Source: Huberarchaeum crystalense [NCBI: Candidatus Huberarchaeum crystalense] (GTDB lineage: Archaea; Huberarchaeota; Huberarchaeia; Huberarchaeales). Taken from it: a DNA stretch of 17,229 bases. A model generated the notes under the pieces. That model was given only the letters and a program-made list of their open reading frames with translations, was not told the origin of the DNA and made no database searches. Shown one piece after another: positions 7,362 to 15,118 of the stretch (its first letter is position 1; each line of letters begins with the position of its first letter). The DNA lies in assembly GCA_002790315.1 (NCBI GenBank), contig PFUW01000020.1, positions 6,930 through 24,158 on the forward strand, written 5' to 3'. The position numbers and the translations under genes were made by a program.

Positions 7362-8237
7362 ATGAAATCATCACAAATATATGTTTTGTTACTGGTTTTT
7401 ATAATTTTAGCAGGAAGTGCATATCTTTTCTTGATTTTAAATAACCAAGTTCAGCAAAAATCAACAGAACTAACAGGTCTGTCGATTATAAAAGCAGAAT
7501 TAGAGAACACGTCTCGTTCTCTTGCCGCAGATATTTCAGACTGCAGGGCACAACTAACACACACCCAACAAGCGTACAAACAACTTTTACAATCCAAGCA
7601 AGCAAATTTTACAAATCCTTTATTTAAAGAGCTTGTTAGCTTTTTAGAAGCAGACAAGACAGAGAAAACACAATACAATGAACAAACTTATGATTGCACA
7701 GGCTTTTCCTTAGATTTGTATAAGAACAGTCGCGCGCATGGTTTTAAATCAGGAATTGTTGAAATAGAATTTGCAGAAACCAACAACGCAGGCCATATGA
7801 TAAATGTTTTCCAAACACATGACAAAGGAAGAGTATTTATTGATGTGGCTGGAACAAAAGAAGGAAAAGGTGAAGACAAAGTTGGGTATATTAAACCAGG
7901 AAAGCCATATGGAACCTTGCCTTTTGCGTCAATACTCAACACCACAACAGCAATAGATTGCAACACAACTTGCCGGGTTTTTGCAAAAGAAATAGATTAT
8001 TTTGATTTGGATGTGTTTTCTTATGCTTTTTTTGAAAATACAAAACAATGCATAACTTTATACAACAATTGCAGCCGCATTTTTGCAATAGATTCATCAG
8101 AACGAGCAGAATACACTTCTGAAGAGCAAAACAAACTTTTCGCGCACCTACAAGAATTGTATGTTTATTTAGATAAAAAACACATATCTTATATTTCTAA
8201 AAATGTGACAGTGAAGAGTATCCAGATTTATTGGTAG
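7362..8237 (+). CDS. Membrane-anchored transglutaminase-like protein
   Basis: An N-terminal membrane segment (about 6-26) is followed by a Gln-rich, coiled-coil-like stalk (about 30-85). A globular domain then shows a Cys-His-Asp arrangement typical of the transglutaminase-like/papain-fold superfamily. C112 lies in YDCTGFSLDLY at the start of a helix, H145 in NAGHMINVF, and D161 in RVFIDVAG. The spacing (33 and 16 residues) and the GHxxNVF...xxxIDV pattern are characteristic. The catalytic domain would face outside the cell, so a role in peptide cleavage or crosslinking of surface proteins is plausible. Substrate and exact family are unknown. C61, C200, C204, C230 and C237 could form disulphides. 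The region after about 200 has no recognisable domain. The gene converges on argS. Confidence 0.7.
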   Translation: MKSSQIYVLLLVFIILAGSAYLFLILNNQVQQKSTELTGLSIIKAELENTSRSLAADISDCRAQLTHTQQAYKQLLQSKQANFTNPLFKELVSFLEADKTEKTQYNEQTYDCTGFSLDLYKNSRAHGFKSGIVEIEFAETNNAGHMINVFQTHDKGRVFIDVAGTKEGKGEDKVGYIKPGKPYGTLPFASILNTTTAIDCNTTCRVFAKEIDYFDLDVFSYAFFENTKQCITLYNNCSRIFAIDSSERAEYTSEEQNKLFAHLQELYVYLDKKHISYISKNVTVKSIQIYW

Positions 8238-8304
8238 ATTTTGTTTTTTAATTTATTTAAACATCTTAACAAAACTCTTTTTATATTGTTTTAATAACAC
8301 ATTC

Positions 8305-8371
8305 TAAGCACTAAAATTACATCTTTTCAACAACACCCTATAAGCACTAAAATTACATCTTTTCAACAACA
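8305..8371. repeat. 36-bp tandem duplication of the argS 3' end
   Basis: A 31-bp sequence beginning TAAGCACTAAAATTACATC at 8305-8335 recurs exactly at 8341-8371, period 36 bp. The second copy contains the argS stop codon and last codons. The first lies outside the gene, so the gene's tail has been copied downstream. Confidence 0.95.
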
Positions 8372-10077
8372 TCTATTCCTAACAATCTCAGCGCCTCTTT
8401 AAGCACGACAGCAAAGCAATTTACCAAGAACAGCAAACTTTCTTCATCACAACTTCCCAAAACTTTAACATCGCGATAAAATTGATTGAATTCATTTGCT
8501 AATGAGTAAGTATATTTAGCGATTTCAGCAGGTTCATAGGTTTCTGCTGTTTTTTCCACAACTTCTGGAAATTTTGCCAACAATTTAATCAAAGGAAGTG
8601 TTTGGATAGTTGTCAAGCAATTAACTTTAAATATTGCTGGCTTTTTGCTGGTTTTTTCTAAAATGTGTTGGGCGCGCACATATGCATAAAGCAGATAAGG
8701 GGCTGCATTTCCTTTAAGATCAAGTGCTAAGTCAAAATCAAATTTAATGTCTTTTTTCCTTTCTGTTTTCAGCAAATAATATTTGACTGCTGCTGTTCCT
8801 ATTTTTTCAGCGGTTTCATTTTTTTCAATTTCATTAGGTTCTGTTTGCTTTTCAGCAGAAATGTTTTTGGCGCGTCGTTTTGCTTCATCTAAAATTTCTG
8901 TAATAGATAAATTTGTTGTTCCTATTCTACTTGAAATTTTCGCTTCTTCTTTAAATCCAACCAACCCATATGATAAATGAATTGAGTTTTTATATTGTTT
9001 TTCATAGCTTAGTAATTTTAATATATAAGACAATACTTTCATCACATATGCTTGTTCAACAGCAACAACAGTAATTGCTTTGTCTGCCCCTTTCCATTTT
9101 CCACCAAATAATTTGTCTTCAACAAGGCCAAATTTCCACATCTGCAAAATTATGTCTTTTCCAGTATATGTAGCAGTCCCATCGCTTTTTACTAAAATTT
9201 TGTCAGGATTTTTCATGCCTTTAAATTCTTCAAATTGGCTCAAATTAGCAACCCAACACCCATCTTTTTCATAGATTTTACCTTGCTTTTTTAATATTTC
9301 TATTCCTTTTGTTAATAAGCCAGAAAATACAATGTCGCTTTCATATATTTTAAATTTTGGTTGTTTTATGCCAAGTCGTTGCCATGTTTGGTATTGTGCT
9401 TTAATACATTTATTTACTAAAGTTTTTTGCTCTTTATTGTATTTGAGGTTGGATTTTTGCTCGAGCATTTCTGCCATTTTATGAACTTGCGCATTTATTT
9501 TTTCGTCTTGTTCCATCAATTGTTTAATTTTTGTATAAATGCTTCCTTGCCAAAAGTCAGCTCTTTCTAAAAGTCCTTCTGCTGCAGGAAGATTTTTCAA
9601 ATTTTTAACTGCCCAAAAAACAGCTGCTGTGGGCATGCCCATATCATTGATGTAATCTATTTGAATTGTGTTTTGACCTGCTTTTTTTAAAATATTTGAA
9701 ATTGAATCTCCGAGGCAAGCATTGCGCGCATTTCCAATATGTCCTGCTTTATTTGGATTAAGCCCAGGAAATTCAATGACAACAACCTCTTCCTTTTTCT
9801 TCATCTCTCCAAAATGTTCTTGCTTTTCTATAATTTGATGGAGTGTTTCTTTTATTAGTTTATTTTTATTAACAAAAAAATTAAGATACTTTCCTGCAAT
9901 ATCAACGCGATCAATCCATTTATCTGTTTTAATTTTCCCAACAACACCAGCAGAATTTGAGATAAAAACACTTGCATCGCCATATTTTGGATCTGGGGGG
10001 GTAAGAATTATAATTTTTTCAACTCCTGCGCACTTTAATTGTTCTACTATCTCTGTTTTAAAATCTAATATAGGCAT
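8353..10077 (-). CDS. argS: Arginyl-tRNA synthetase
   Basis: Class I synthetase that charges tRNA-Arg and needs bound tRNA for amino acid activation. Domains in order: an N-terminal Add1-type domain (about 1-90) containing PPDPKYGD; the Rossmann core with FPGLNPNKAGHIGNARNA, whose HIGH variant is HIGN (113-116); the SDGTATYTGKDI block (298-309); a KMSKS equivalent KISSR (380-384); and a C-terminal DALR-type helical anticodon domain (about 460-574) with PYLLYAYVRAQ. At 574 aa the length is normal. The minus-strand ATG at 10077 is followed by MPILDFK. The gene stands alone, divergent from tRNA-Val and convergent with the transglutaminase-like gene. Its last codons and stop are duplicated immediately downstream. 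Confidence 0.95.
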   Translation of the reverse strand: MPILDFKTEIVEQLKCAGVEKIIILTPPDPKYGDASVFISNSAGVVGKIKTDKWIDRVDIAGKYLNFFVNKNKLIKETLHQIIEKQEHFGEMKKKEEVVVIEFPGLNPNKAGHIGNARNACLGDSISNILKKAGQNTIQIDYINDMGMPTAAVFWAVKNLKNLPAAEGLLERADFWQGSIYTKIKQLMEQDEKINAQVHKMAEMLEQKSNLKYNKEQKTLVNKCIKAQYQTWQRLGIKQPKFKIYESDIVFSGLLTKGIEILKKQGKIYEKDGCWVANLSQFEEFKGMKNPDKILVKSDGTATYTGKDIILQMWKFGLVEDKLFGGKWKGADKAITVVAVEQAYVMKVLSYILKLLSYEKQYKNSIHLSYGLVGFKEEAKISSRIGTTNLSITEILDEAKRRAKNISAEKQTEPNEIEKNETAEKIGTAAVKYYLLKTERKKDIKFDFDLALDLKGNAAPYLLYAYVRAQHILEKTSKKPAIFKVNCLTTIQTLPLIKLLAKFPEVVEKTAETYEPAEIAKYTYSLANEFNQFYRDVKVLGSCDEESLLFLVNCFAVVLKEALRLLGIDVVEKM

Positions 10078-10100
10078 ATTTTTTTTAGGTTTGTATCTGT

Positions 10101-10150
10101 TTTTAGATTATATTTAAAATATGTGTGTTTTTTAGCTTATATTTAAAAAA
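10101..10150. repeat. Imperfect 29-bp period repeat carrying TATA-like boxes
   Basis: A 21-bp element, TTTTAG(A/C)TTATATTTAAAA, occurs at 10101-10121 and 10130-10150 with 19 of 21 matches. It lies upstream of argS, and on that strand each copy reads TTTTAAATATAA. The proximal copy is roughly 25-40 bp before the argS ATG, so this may be a duplicated argS promoter. Confidence 0.55.
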
Positions 10151-10181
10151 TTTAAGTGGCACTTATTTTAAAGCAAAGATA

Positions 10182-10196
10182 AAAAATATATTAAAT
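10182..10196 (+). promoter_or_regulatory. TATA-like box for tRNA-Val
   Basis: AAAAATATATTAAAT is centred about 30 bp before the mature tRNA 5' end, the distance expected for an archaeal tRNA promoter. Confidence 0.45.
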
Positions 10197-10219
10197 AACA
10201 ATAATATTATATTAGCAAG

Positions 10220-10291
10220 GGTCGTATAGCGCAGTGGTAGCGCGCTGCTTTCACAGAGCAGATGTCCTTGGTTCAAATCCAAGTACGACCA
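10220..10291 (+). tRNA. tRNA-Val (CAC)
   Basis: Complete cloverleaf: acceptor GGTCGTA with TACGACC, D-stem GCGC with GCGC, anticodon stem CTGCT with AGCAG, loop TTCACAG with anticodon CAC and normal U33, T-stem CTTGG with CCAAG, loop TTCAAAT. A73 is the discriminator, as is usual for Val. No intron, and no encoded CCA (TTT follows). It reads the GUG codon. Confidence 0.95.
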
Positions 10292-10331
10292 TTTATAAAA
10301 ATAATACAAAGCAAAAACCAAAAGAAAAATC

Positions 10332-10937
10332 TTATGTTGTAAAATAAGTTCCTTTGTTTTTTCTTTCTTTATTATTAAATCTGTCAAAAAATATAGAGGG
10401 ATCTTTTAGTGTGCGCGGTTTTAGGTTTTTCAATTCAGGTTCTCCTATAAAGCAAAAGCCAACTAGGTAATAATTATTAACATCTGCGCCAATGAGTTTT
10501 TTAATATTATCAAATTCGCTTGTATATTCTTCAAACCAAAACCCCAAATTTATATTTGCTGCTGCCAAACACATATTTGTGATCGCGCTACCTACTTGAA
10601 ACCAAAGATATTGCTGCTTTTTTTCAAGAGTTAATTTTTCTGTTTTTGGCGCAAAACTACCAAGAACGCAAATTACAACAGGTGCTGTGACAAAAAGATT
10701 TTGTTGATATTTGTTTTTTAAAAGCTCTTTTATGTCTTGATTTTCAATAAACACAAAACTCAGCGGCTCTTGTGATTCTCGTTTTATTCCAAATTTAACA
10801 CTATTGAGAATATATCCCACATCTTCTTTTGAAATAGGTTTGTTTTTAAAAAAAGGTGTAAAATTTTGAATTTCAAGTAAAGTATCAATTTCTTGCTTGC
10901 ACATTTTTTTTAAAAAAGAAGGTACTTTTAGAATCAT
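10332..10937 (-). CDS. Nitroreductase-family flavoprotein, divergent
   Basis: FMN-dependent oxidoreductase fold, recognised from the middle and end: TAPVVICVLGSF (84-95), the helix QVGSAITNMCLAAANINLGFWF (114-135), and YYLVGFCFIGEPEL (156-169). It is about 200 aa, as expected. The N-terminal RRSxRxF motif, whose arginines bind the FMN phosphate, is replaced by NFTPFFKNKPIS (26-37), and the usual PSxxNxQPW segment is reduced to RESQEPLSFVF (53-63). FMN binding may therefore be altered or weak. Substrate unknown. Its ATG overlaps the upstream gene's TGA by 4 bp (ATGA), implying translational coupling to the membrane protein at 10934-12136. Confidence 0.75.
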   Translation of the reverse strand: MILKVPSFLKKMCKQEIDTLLEIQNFTPFFKNKPISKEDVGYILNSVKFGIKRESQEPLSFVFIENQDIKELLKNKYQQNLFVTAPVVICVLGSFAPKTEKLTLEKKQQYLWFQVGSAITNMCLAAANINLGFWFEEYTSEFDNIKKLIGADVNNYYLVGFCFIGEPELKNLKPRTLKDPSIFFDRFNNKERKNKGTYFTT

Positions 10938-12136
10938 AGTATATAGGGTTGAACTTTTGTTATATTATATGGCTTGGAGCTTTCTGTTGAAAATGTTAAG
11001 TGCGCAGTTCCTTCTGTAAAATCAGCAGGAAGTTGAAAATACAAATAATTTGGTCCTGGGGCAGGGTTTATCATAGTTCCTTTTTGAGTTTCACCTGTAC
11101 GCGTAGTTAGGTCAACAAATATTGGTTCGTGAGGTAGTGTTGCTAATGTTTCATTTACGAAAAATACAATCCTTAATTGCTTTTCTTTTTTTAATTTTGG
11201 AATATTAAAACTAAGCTCCTTTGTCACAAATTTTCCATCCCAATATATTATGCGAATATTGCTTATATTAATTTTGAAAGGTGGGATTACATAAAAGAAT
11301 AGAGTGTTTGAGCTTTCTGGATAAATGTTTGTAAATAGTCTTGTTGAATAAGGTGCTATAGGTACAACATCATTATAAAATATACCTTCTCCATTATGCT
11401 TTATTTCTAGTTTTGCAGGCTGGTTTGGCTTTACATCTATGACATCAAATTTCAACTTACCTGCTTTAAATTTATTGTCGCTTGGTTTATATGATTTTGT
11501 CACAATGTTTTGAGTATAGTCATGGGAAAAAAGTTTAATATTTTTCACAGTATATTCAGTTGTTTCCCATAGGTTTGCGACTGTTGTTATTTCAATTTTA
11601 TTGTTTAGTTGTATTGCTTTTTTGTCAAATTGAATGACTTGAAGCCCTACAGGAAGTTTGTCGTTGAATATTTCTTTGTTGTTTAACTTTATTATGAGTG
11701 GTTTGTTTCCTGCGCTTGTTATTGTAAATTGCAGTAGTATTTGCTGAGATGCACCTACAAAATAAGCATCATAATCTTGAACTAAAAAACTAAATGCTAT
11801 TGAATCTGTTCCCCTACCTAAAAACAAATTTTTTTGAGATATATTTTGGGTTTTATTGTTTTCATAAAGTATGACATCATAAGCAGAAGGTGAAATTTGC
11901 GCTTTTCCTAAATTTTGAGAATATTCTTGGGTTTTGCTAAACATTATTTCTCCTAATGGCATTGATTCATAGGGTGTGATTATTTTGCGTCCAACATCTC
12001 CAGATCCGCCGCCCCAATTTTTTCCCCTGAGGTCTGAAAAGTTAATGCTTGAAATAAGATATAAAAAAATTACTACTATTGCTGCTCCTATGATTGCTGC
12101 GTTTCTTAATTTAGCTTCTTTTGCTTCGTCACCCAT
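10934..12136 (-). CDS. Single-pass membrane protein with large extracellular beta-rich region, unknown function
   Basis: Not recognised. A short basic/acidic cytoplasmic start (MGDEAKEAKLRN) is followed by one membrane helix (about 13-31, AAIIGAAIVVIFLYLISSI) and a Gly-rich turn (NWGGGSGD). About 350 residues then alternate short hydrophobic strands and polar turns, with no cysteine, consistent with several beta-sandwich domains outside the cell. Repeated phrases such as FNDKLPVGLQVIQF and FYNDVVPIAPYSTRLF hint at two related modules. No catalytic motif is visible. The start is the ATG at 12136, with a TATA-like element about 24 bp upstream. It overlaps the downstream nitroreductase gene by 4 bp. 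The pairing of surface protein and flavoprotein suggests a linked role but does not identify it. Confidence 0.8.
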   Translation of the reverse strand: MGDEAKEAKLRNAAIIGAAIVVIFLYLISSINFSDLRGKNWGGGSGDVGRKIITPYESMPLGEIMFSKTQEYSQNLGKAQISPSAYDVILYENNKTQNISQKNLFLGRGTDSIAFSFLVQDYDAYFVGASQQILLQFTITSAGNKPLIIKLNNKEIFNDKLPVGLQVIQFDKKAIQLNNKIEITTVANLWETTEYTVKNIKLFSHDYTQNIVTKSYKPSDNKFKAGKLKFDVIDVKPNQPAKLEIKHNGEGIFYNDVVPIAPYSTRLFTNIYPESSNTLFFYVIPPFKINISNIRIIYWDGKFVTKELSFNIPKLKKEKQLRIVFFVNETLATLPHEPIFVDLTTRTGETQKGTMINPAPGPNYLYFQLPADFTEGTAHLTFSTESSKPYNITKVQPYIL

Positions 12137-12156
12137 ATGTTTTTATATGTTTTGTT

Positions 12157-12163
12157 TTTATTA
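12157..12163 (-). promoter_or_regulatory. TATA-like box for the membrane protein/nitroreductase operon
   Basis: On the minus strand TTAATAAA is centred about 24 bp before the ATG at 12136. It fits a near-leaderless archaeal transcript. Confidence 0.4.
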
Positions 12164-12227
12164 AGTAATTTGTCCTGAAATCAACGAGCATTTGTTAGCT
12201 GTGCTTAATAATAGTGATGCGCGTCAC

Positions 12228-13205
12228 CTATCTCCCAAATTCCAAAAAATACTTTTTTGGTTTGGACTCTTGTTTTATTATGCTCTTCCATTTTAGATCA
12301 ATATCTGAAACCCTCTTAATTTTTCCTTTATGCAAACAAAGAGGATCTACTACTCGCGACTTGCAAAATACAATTACATCATAACTTTTTGGATTGTTTC
12401 TGAAACTACCTTTATTATTCATTTTATCAAATAACAGACTTAATTTTGAATCTGTTTTTATGTGTGGTTTTATCTTCTCTAAAACAATTTTATCGGTGGT
12501 ATATAAATCAGTTTTAGAAATATAGTTTTTTGAAAGTGCGTGCCAAAGAAAATCTCCAACATTCCTAGATATAACTGTTAAAGATAAACTAGACCAAAAT
12601 TTAGTATTTAAATTTAAAAATAATTTTGCGTATTTTTCAGCACTTTCAAAATCTTTAAAAACCCATTGCTTATTTTCTGCTAAAAGATTATTAATAAAAT
12701 ATTTTCCATTTTTAATTTTCTTATGAAAAATAGCTGTTCTCAAACCATAATCTATTCTATCTGCGCACAAATCTAGCAAATCTTTTTCTTTTAATGGAAA
12801 ATTTTTGTTGTCCAAAATATAATCTAAATTTAAATTATATTTTTTCAGTATTTCGGGGATTTCTGACTTTCTCACAAACTCATCGAAAATTTTATCATGG
12901 CAATTCTGCTCTTTTTCTGAGTCAGCATCTGAAATATAGTCAGTACAATGAGAAAAAACTGTGTGAGAAACATCGTGAATAAGTCCTGCGATTTGTTCTT
13001 CAATTGGCGCGCCATATGTTTTTAAGAGCAAATAAACACCAATTGAATGCTCAAAGCGGGAAAATGTAGTTTTAAGAGAATGAGATTTAAAATATTCGCC
13101 CTGAGCTATATCTTTTAATCGTTGAAGGGTTTTGGAATTTATTAATTCTAAAATAACAGGTTCATTAATTTCAAAATTTCCATAAACTCTATCAATACCT
13201 TTTAT
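12228..13205 (-). CDS. HD-domain phosphohydrolase (dNTPase/SAMHD-like family) with non-standard start
   Basis: Metal-dependent phosphohydrolase of the COG1078-type HD superfamily, related to dNTP triphosphohydrolases. The H...HD...D ligands are all present: H53 in FSRFEHSIGV, H77-D78 in AGLIHDVSHTVFSH, and D149 in CADRIDYGL (numbered from 13205). The nearest ATG/GTG/TTG start, a TTG at 13031, would delete RFEHS and the family N-terminal block. In-frame sequence upstream clearly encodes that block (IDRVYGNFEI, then LQRLKDIAQGEYF). The frame is open back to a TAG at 13221-13223 and holds no ATG, GTG, TTG or CTG. I therefore place the start at ATA (13203-13205), giving 325 aa, where relatives have Met; ATT at 13194-13196 is the alternative. 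The ATA lies 7 bp after the ABCE1 stop, so co-transcription is likely. The exact nucleotide substrate is unknown. Confidence 0.8.
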   Translation of the reverse strand: MKGIDRVYGNFEINEPVILELINSKTLQRLKDIAQGEYFKSHSLKTTFSRFEHSIGVYLLLKTYGAPIEEQIAGLIHDVSHTVFSHCTDYISDADSEKEQNCHDKIFDEFVRKSEIPEILKKYNLNLDYILDNKNFPLKEKDLLDLCADRIDYGLRTAIFHKKIKNGKYFINNLLAENKQWVFKDFESAEKYAKLFLNLNTKFWSSLSLTVISRNVGDFLWHALSKNYISKTDLYTTDKIVLEKIKPHIKTDSKLSLLFDKMNNKGSFRNNPKSYDVIVFCKSRVVDPLCLHKGKIKRVSDIDLKWKSIIKQESKPKKYFLEFGR

Positions 13206-13212
13206 ATTATTT

Positions 13213-14946
13213 TTATTTTTCTATAAAACACTTATTGTTTTTTTGCTCAATATCTTTTTGTGAATTTGGCTCATTGACGCGAAGGCGATTGGTTTCAACA
13301 TCGCGCCTAAGTGTAATGTTTAGTTTGCTGAGAAGTTTGTTTATGAGTGCGTATTTTTCTCCTTTTGTTGCAGTCGCACTTTCTGGCGCGCACATTATTT
13401 CTTTTTTTTCAAACAACATCAACGAGTCAGAAATATATTCTAAAAATGAAAGATCATGATCTACCACTAATGCTGCTTTTTTGTAAATTCTCAGGAAAAC
13501 TTTCAAAAATTTTGCAAGATTTAGCCGTTGCTTTACATCAAGATATGCTGTTGGTTCATCTAAAAGATAAATATCTGCCTCTTTAAAAAGGCAAGCAGCA
13601 ATCCACACTCGCTGCAATTCTCCTCCTGAAAGTGAATTTAAGGGCCTGTTTAGAAGATGAAATATATTTAAGTTGGCGACAATCAAATTGAATTTTTCTG
13701 ATTTTTTTTCTATATTTTTTGGATTTATAAAATCTGCAACAAGGGTTGTTTTATTGGCGCTAATTTCTTGCGGTTTATATGAGATTGTAATTGATGTTTC
13801 AATGTTTTTTTGATCGCTTTTCTCAATACCATACAAAATTTTCAAAAAGGTGCTTTTGCCTGTTGCGTTTCTTCCCAAAATACCAACAATTTCCTCTTGA
13901 AAAATTGTTCCTTGTTCTGAAGTTAGGCAAAAGTTTTTGTAGGTCTTTGTGAAACTTGGAAATAAGAGCAATTTATTTGTAAAATTAATAGTTTTTTTAG
14001 TTCCTGGTTGTGTAAGAGTGATTGGATCACTCATTTTAACATTTTCATCGCGCAAAAATCCGCGAAGAAAGTCATTAATTCCACTGCGACTATTTCTTAT
14101 ATTTGAAACAATTCCAAATGCTCCGGGTTTTCCGTATAAAATATTGATATAATCTGCAACAATATCTAAGACCAACAAATCGTGCTCTACAACAGCACAA
14201 TATTTATTTTGAGAATATTTTCTAATCGCTTTTGTTATATTTATTCGTTGGTAGATGTCTAAGAATGTTGATGGTTCATCAAAAACCAACAAACCAGAGT
14301 TTTTTTCTAGTGTTATGGCGATTGCTGCGCGCTGTAATTCACCCTGCGAAAGTTCTGAAAGATCTTTTTCTAAAATGTTGCTTAATTCTAAATCATTAAT
14401 TATTTCTTTATTTTTAATAATATCTTTGACTTTTTTTGATGGTAGAACCTTTGGTAGAATTTGTGGTTTATAACTAATTTCTATTTTGTTATCATAGAGA
14501 GATTTAAAAAAATCAAAATTTTGCGTGCGGCGGAAAAAATCAACAACATCTTGCTCAGACGCATTCTTGTTGAAATTAGGAATTATTTGTTTGCTTAATA
14601 TGTTCAATATTGTCGACTTGCCTGTTCCGTTTTCTCCAAGCAAACCTACAATTTTGCCTTTTGGAAGAGTAATGAATTTAAACAACCTAAACATATTTTG
14701 TCCATATTGGTGAAATGGATTGCTTAGCTCTTCAGGAAGATTAATTATTTCTATTGCTCCAAAAGGGCATTTTTTTGTGCAAATTCCGCAACCTACACAA
14801 GTAAATTCATCGATTTTTGGGTATTTTTCACTTTTAACAAATTCTATTGTCTTTTGTCCCATTAAAACACGCGGACAAAATCGCGTACATTCATGGCTGC
14901 ATTTTTCAGGAAAACAGTGGTCTATATGAAGGATTGCAATTCGCAT
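13213..14946 (-). CDS. Ribosome-recycling ATPase ABCE1 (Rli1)
   Basis: Splits 70S ribosomes after termination, together with aRF1/Pelota, using two ABC domains and two 4Fe-4S clusters. The N-terminus has cluster cysteines C11, C16, C20, C24 and C50, C53, C56, C60 (CVGCGICTKKCP). ABC1 has Walker A GENGTGKST (104-112), signature LSQGELQR and Walker B LLVFDEPST. ABC2 has GRNATGKST, LSGGELQR and IYLLDEPTAYLD. The family hinge sequence LNITLRRD...NRLRVN is present near the end. At 577 aa it is slightly under the usual 590-600. The ATG at 14944-14946 gives the conserved MRIAILHID start. It is divergent from uS12, and its first 14 codons plus promoter are exactly duplicated upstream. Confidence 0.97.
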   Translation of the reverse strand: MRIAILHIDHCFPEKCSHECTRFCPRVLMGQKTIEFVKSEKYPKIDEFTCVGCGICTKKCPFGAIEIINLPEELSNPFHQYGQNMFRLFKFITLPKGKIVGLLGENGTGKSTILNILSKQIIPNFNKNASEQDVVDFFRRTQNFDFFKSLYDNKIEISYKPQILPKVLPSKKVKDIIKNKEIINDLELSNILEKDLSELSQGELQRAAIAITLEKNSGLLVFDEPSTFLDIYQRINITKAIRKYSQNKYCAVVEHDLLVLDIVADYINILYGKPGAFGIVSNIRNSRSGINDFLRGFLRDENVKMSDPITLTQPGTKKTINFTNKLLLFPSFTKTYKNFCLTSEQGTIFQEEIVGILGRNATGKSTFLKILYGIEKSDQKNIETSITISYKPQEISANKTTLVADFINPKNIEKKSEKFNLIVANLNIFHLLNRPLNSLSGGELQRVWIAACLFKEADIYLLDEPTAYLDVKQRLNLAKFLKVFLRIYKKAALVVDHDLSFLEYISDSLMLFEKKEIMCAPESATATKGEKYALINKLLSKLNITLRRDVETNRLRVNEPNSQKDIEQKNNKCFIEK

Positions 14947-15072
14947 AAGATTTTTAATTTTTTGGTTTGTGTGTTAATAAAAAGATTATTCAGGAAAACA
15001 GTGGTCTATATGAAGGATTGCAATTCGCATAAGATTTTTAATTTTTTGGTTTGTGTGTTAATAAAAAGATTA
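14905..15072. repeat. Exact 84-bp tandem duplication spanning the ABCE1 start
   Basis: 14905-14988 and 14989-15072 are identical over all 84 bases. The unit contains the first 14 codons of ABCE1 (minus strand) and 42 bp of its upstream region, including a TTTTTATTAA TATA-like element about 31 bp before the ATG. The second copy places this promoter and start codon again within the ABCE1-uS12 intergenic region. Confidence 0.98.
14986..15030 (-). other. 14-codon mini-ORF copying the ABCE1 N-terminus
   Basis: On the minus strand an ATG at 15028-15030 opens MRIAILHIDHCFPE and ends at TAA (14986-14988), 39 bp before the real ABCE1 ATG. It exists only because of the 84-bp duplication. It carries the same upstream context as the genuine start, so it should be initiated equally well if transcribed. 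Whether it acts as a leader peptide or is inert cannot be told from sequence. Confidence 0.6.
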
Positions 15073-15107
15073 TGGGCATCATTAAAAAAAGCAAGAGTTT
15101 GCGAACA

Positions 15108-15112
15108 GAGGG
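15108..15112 (+). promoter_or_regulatory. Possible Shine-Dalgarno for uS12
   Basis: GAGGG ends 6 bases before the uS12 ATG at 15119. It is one of the few Shine-Dalgarno-like sites in the window, so this mRNA may carry a leader, with transcription from the duplicated region upstream. Confidence 0.4.
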
Positions 15113-15118
15113 TTTGTT

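Noticed and set aside
7362-7461. Pilin or signal-peptide reading of the transglutaminase-like N-terminus
   Set aside because: The hydrophobic segment lacks a convincing cleavage site and is followed by a long helical stalk, so an uncleaved anchor fits better.
10163-10387. 74-codon minus-strand frame over tRNA-Val
   Set aside because: It overlaps a fully folded tRNA and the end of the nitroreductase gene, and its translation is low in information.
13029-13031. TTG at 13031 as the HD gene start
   Set aside because: It would remove the RFEHS ligand and the N-terminal block that is clearly encoded upstream in the same frame.
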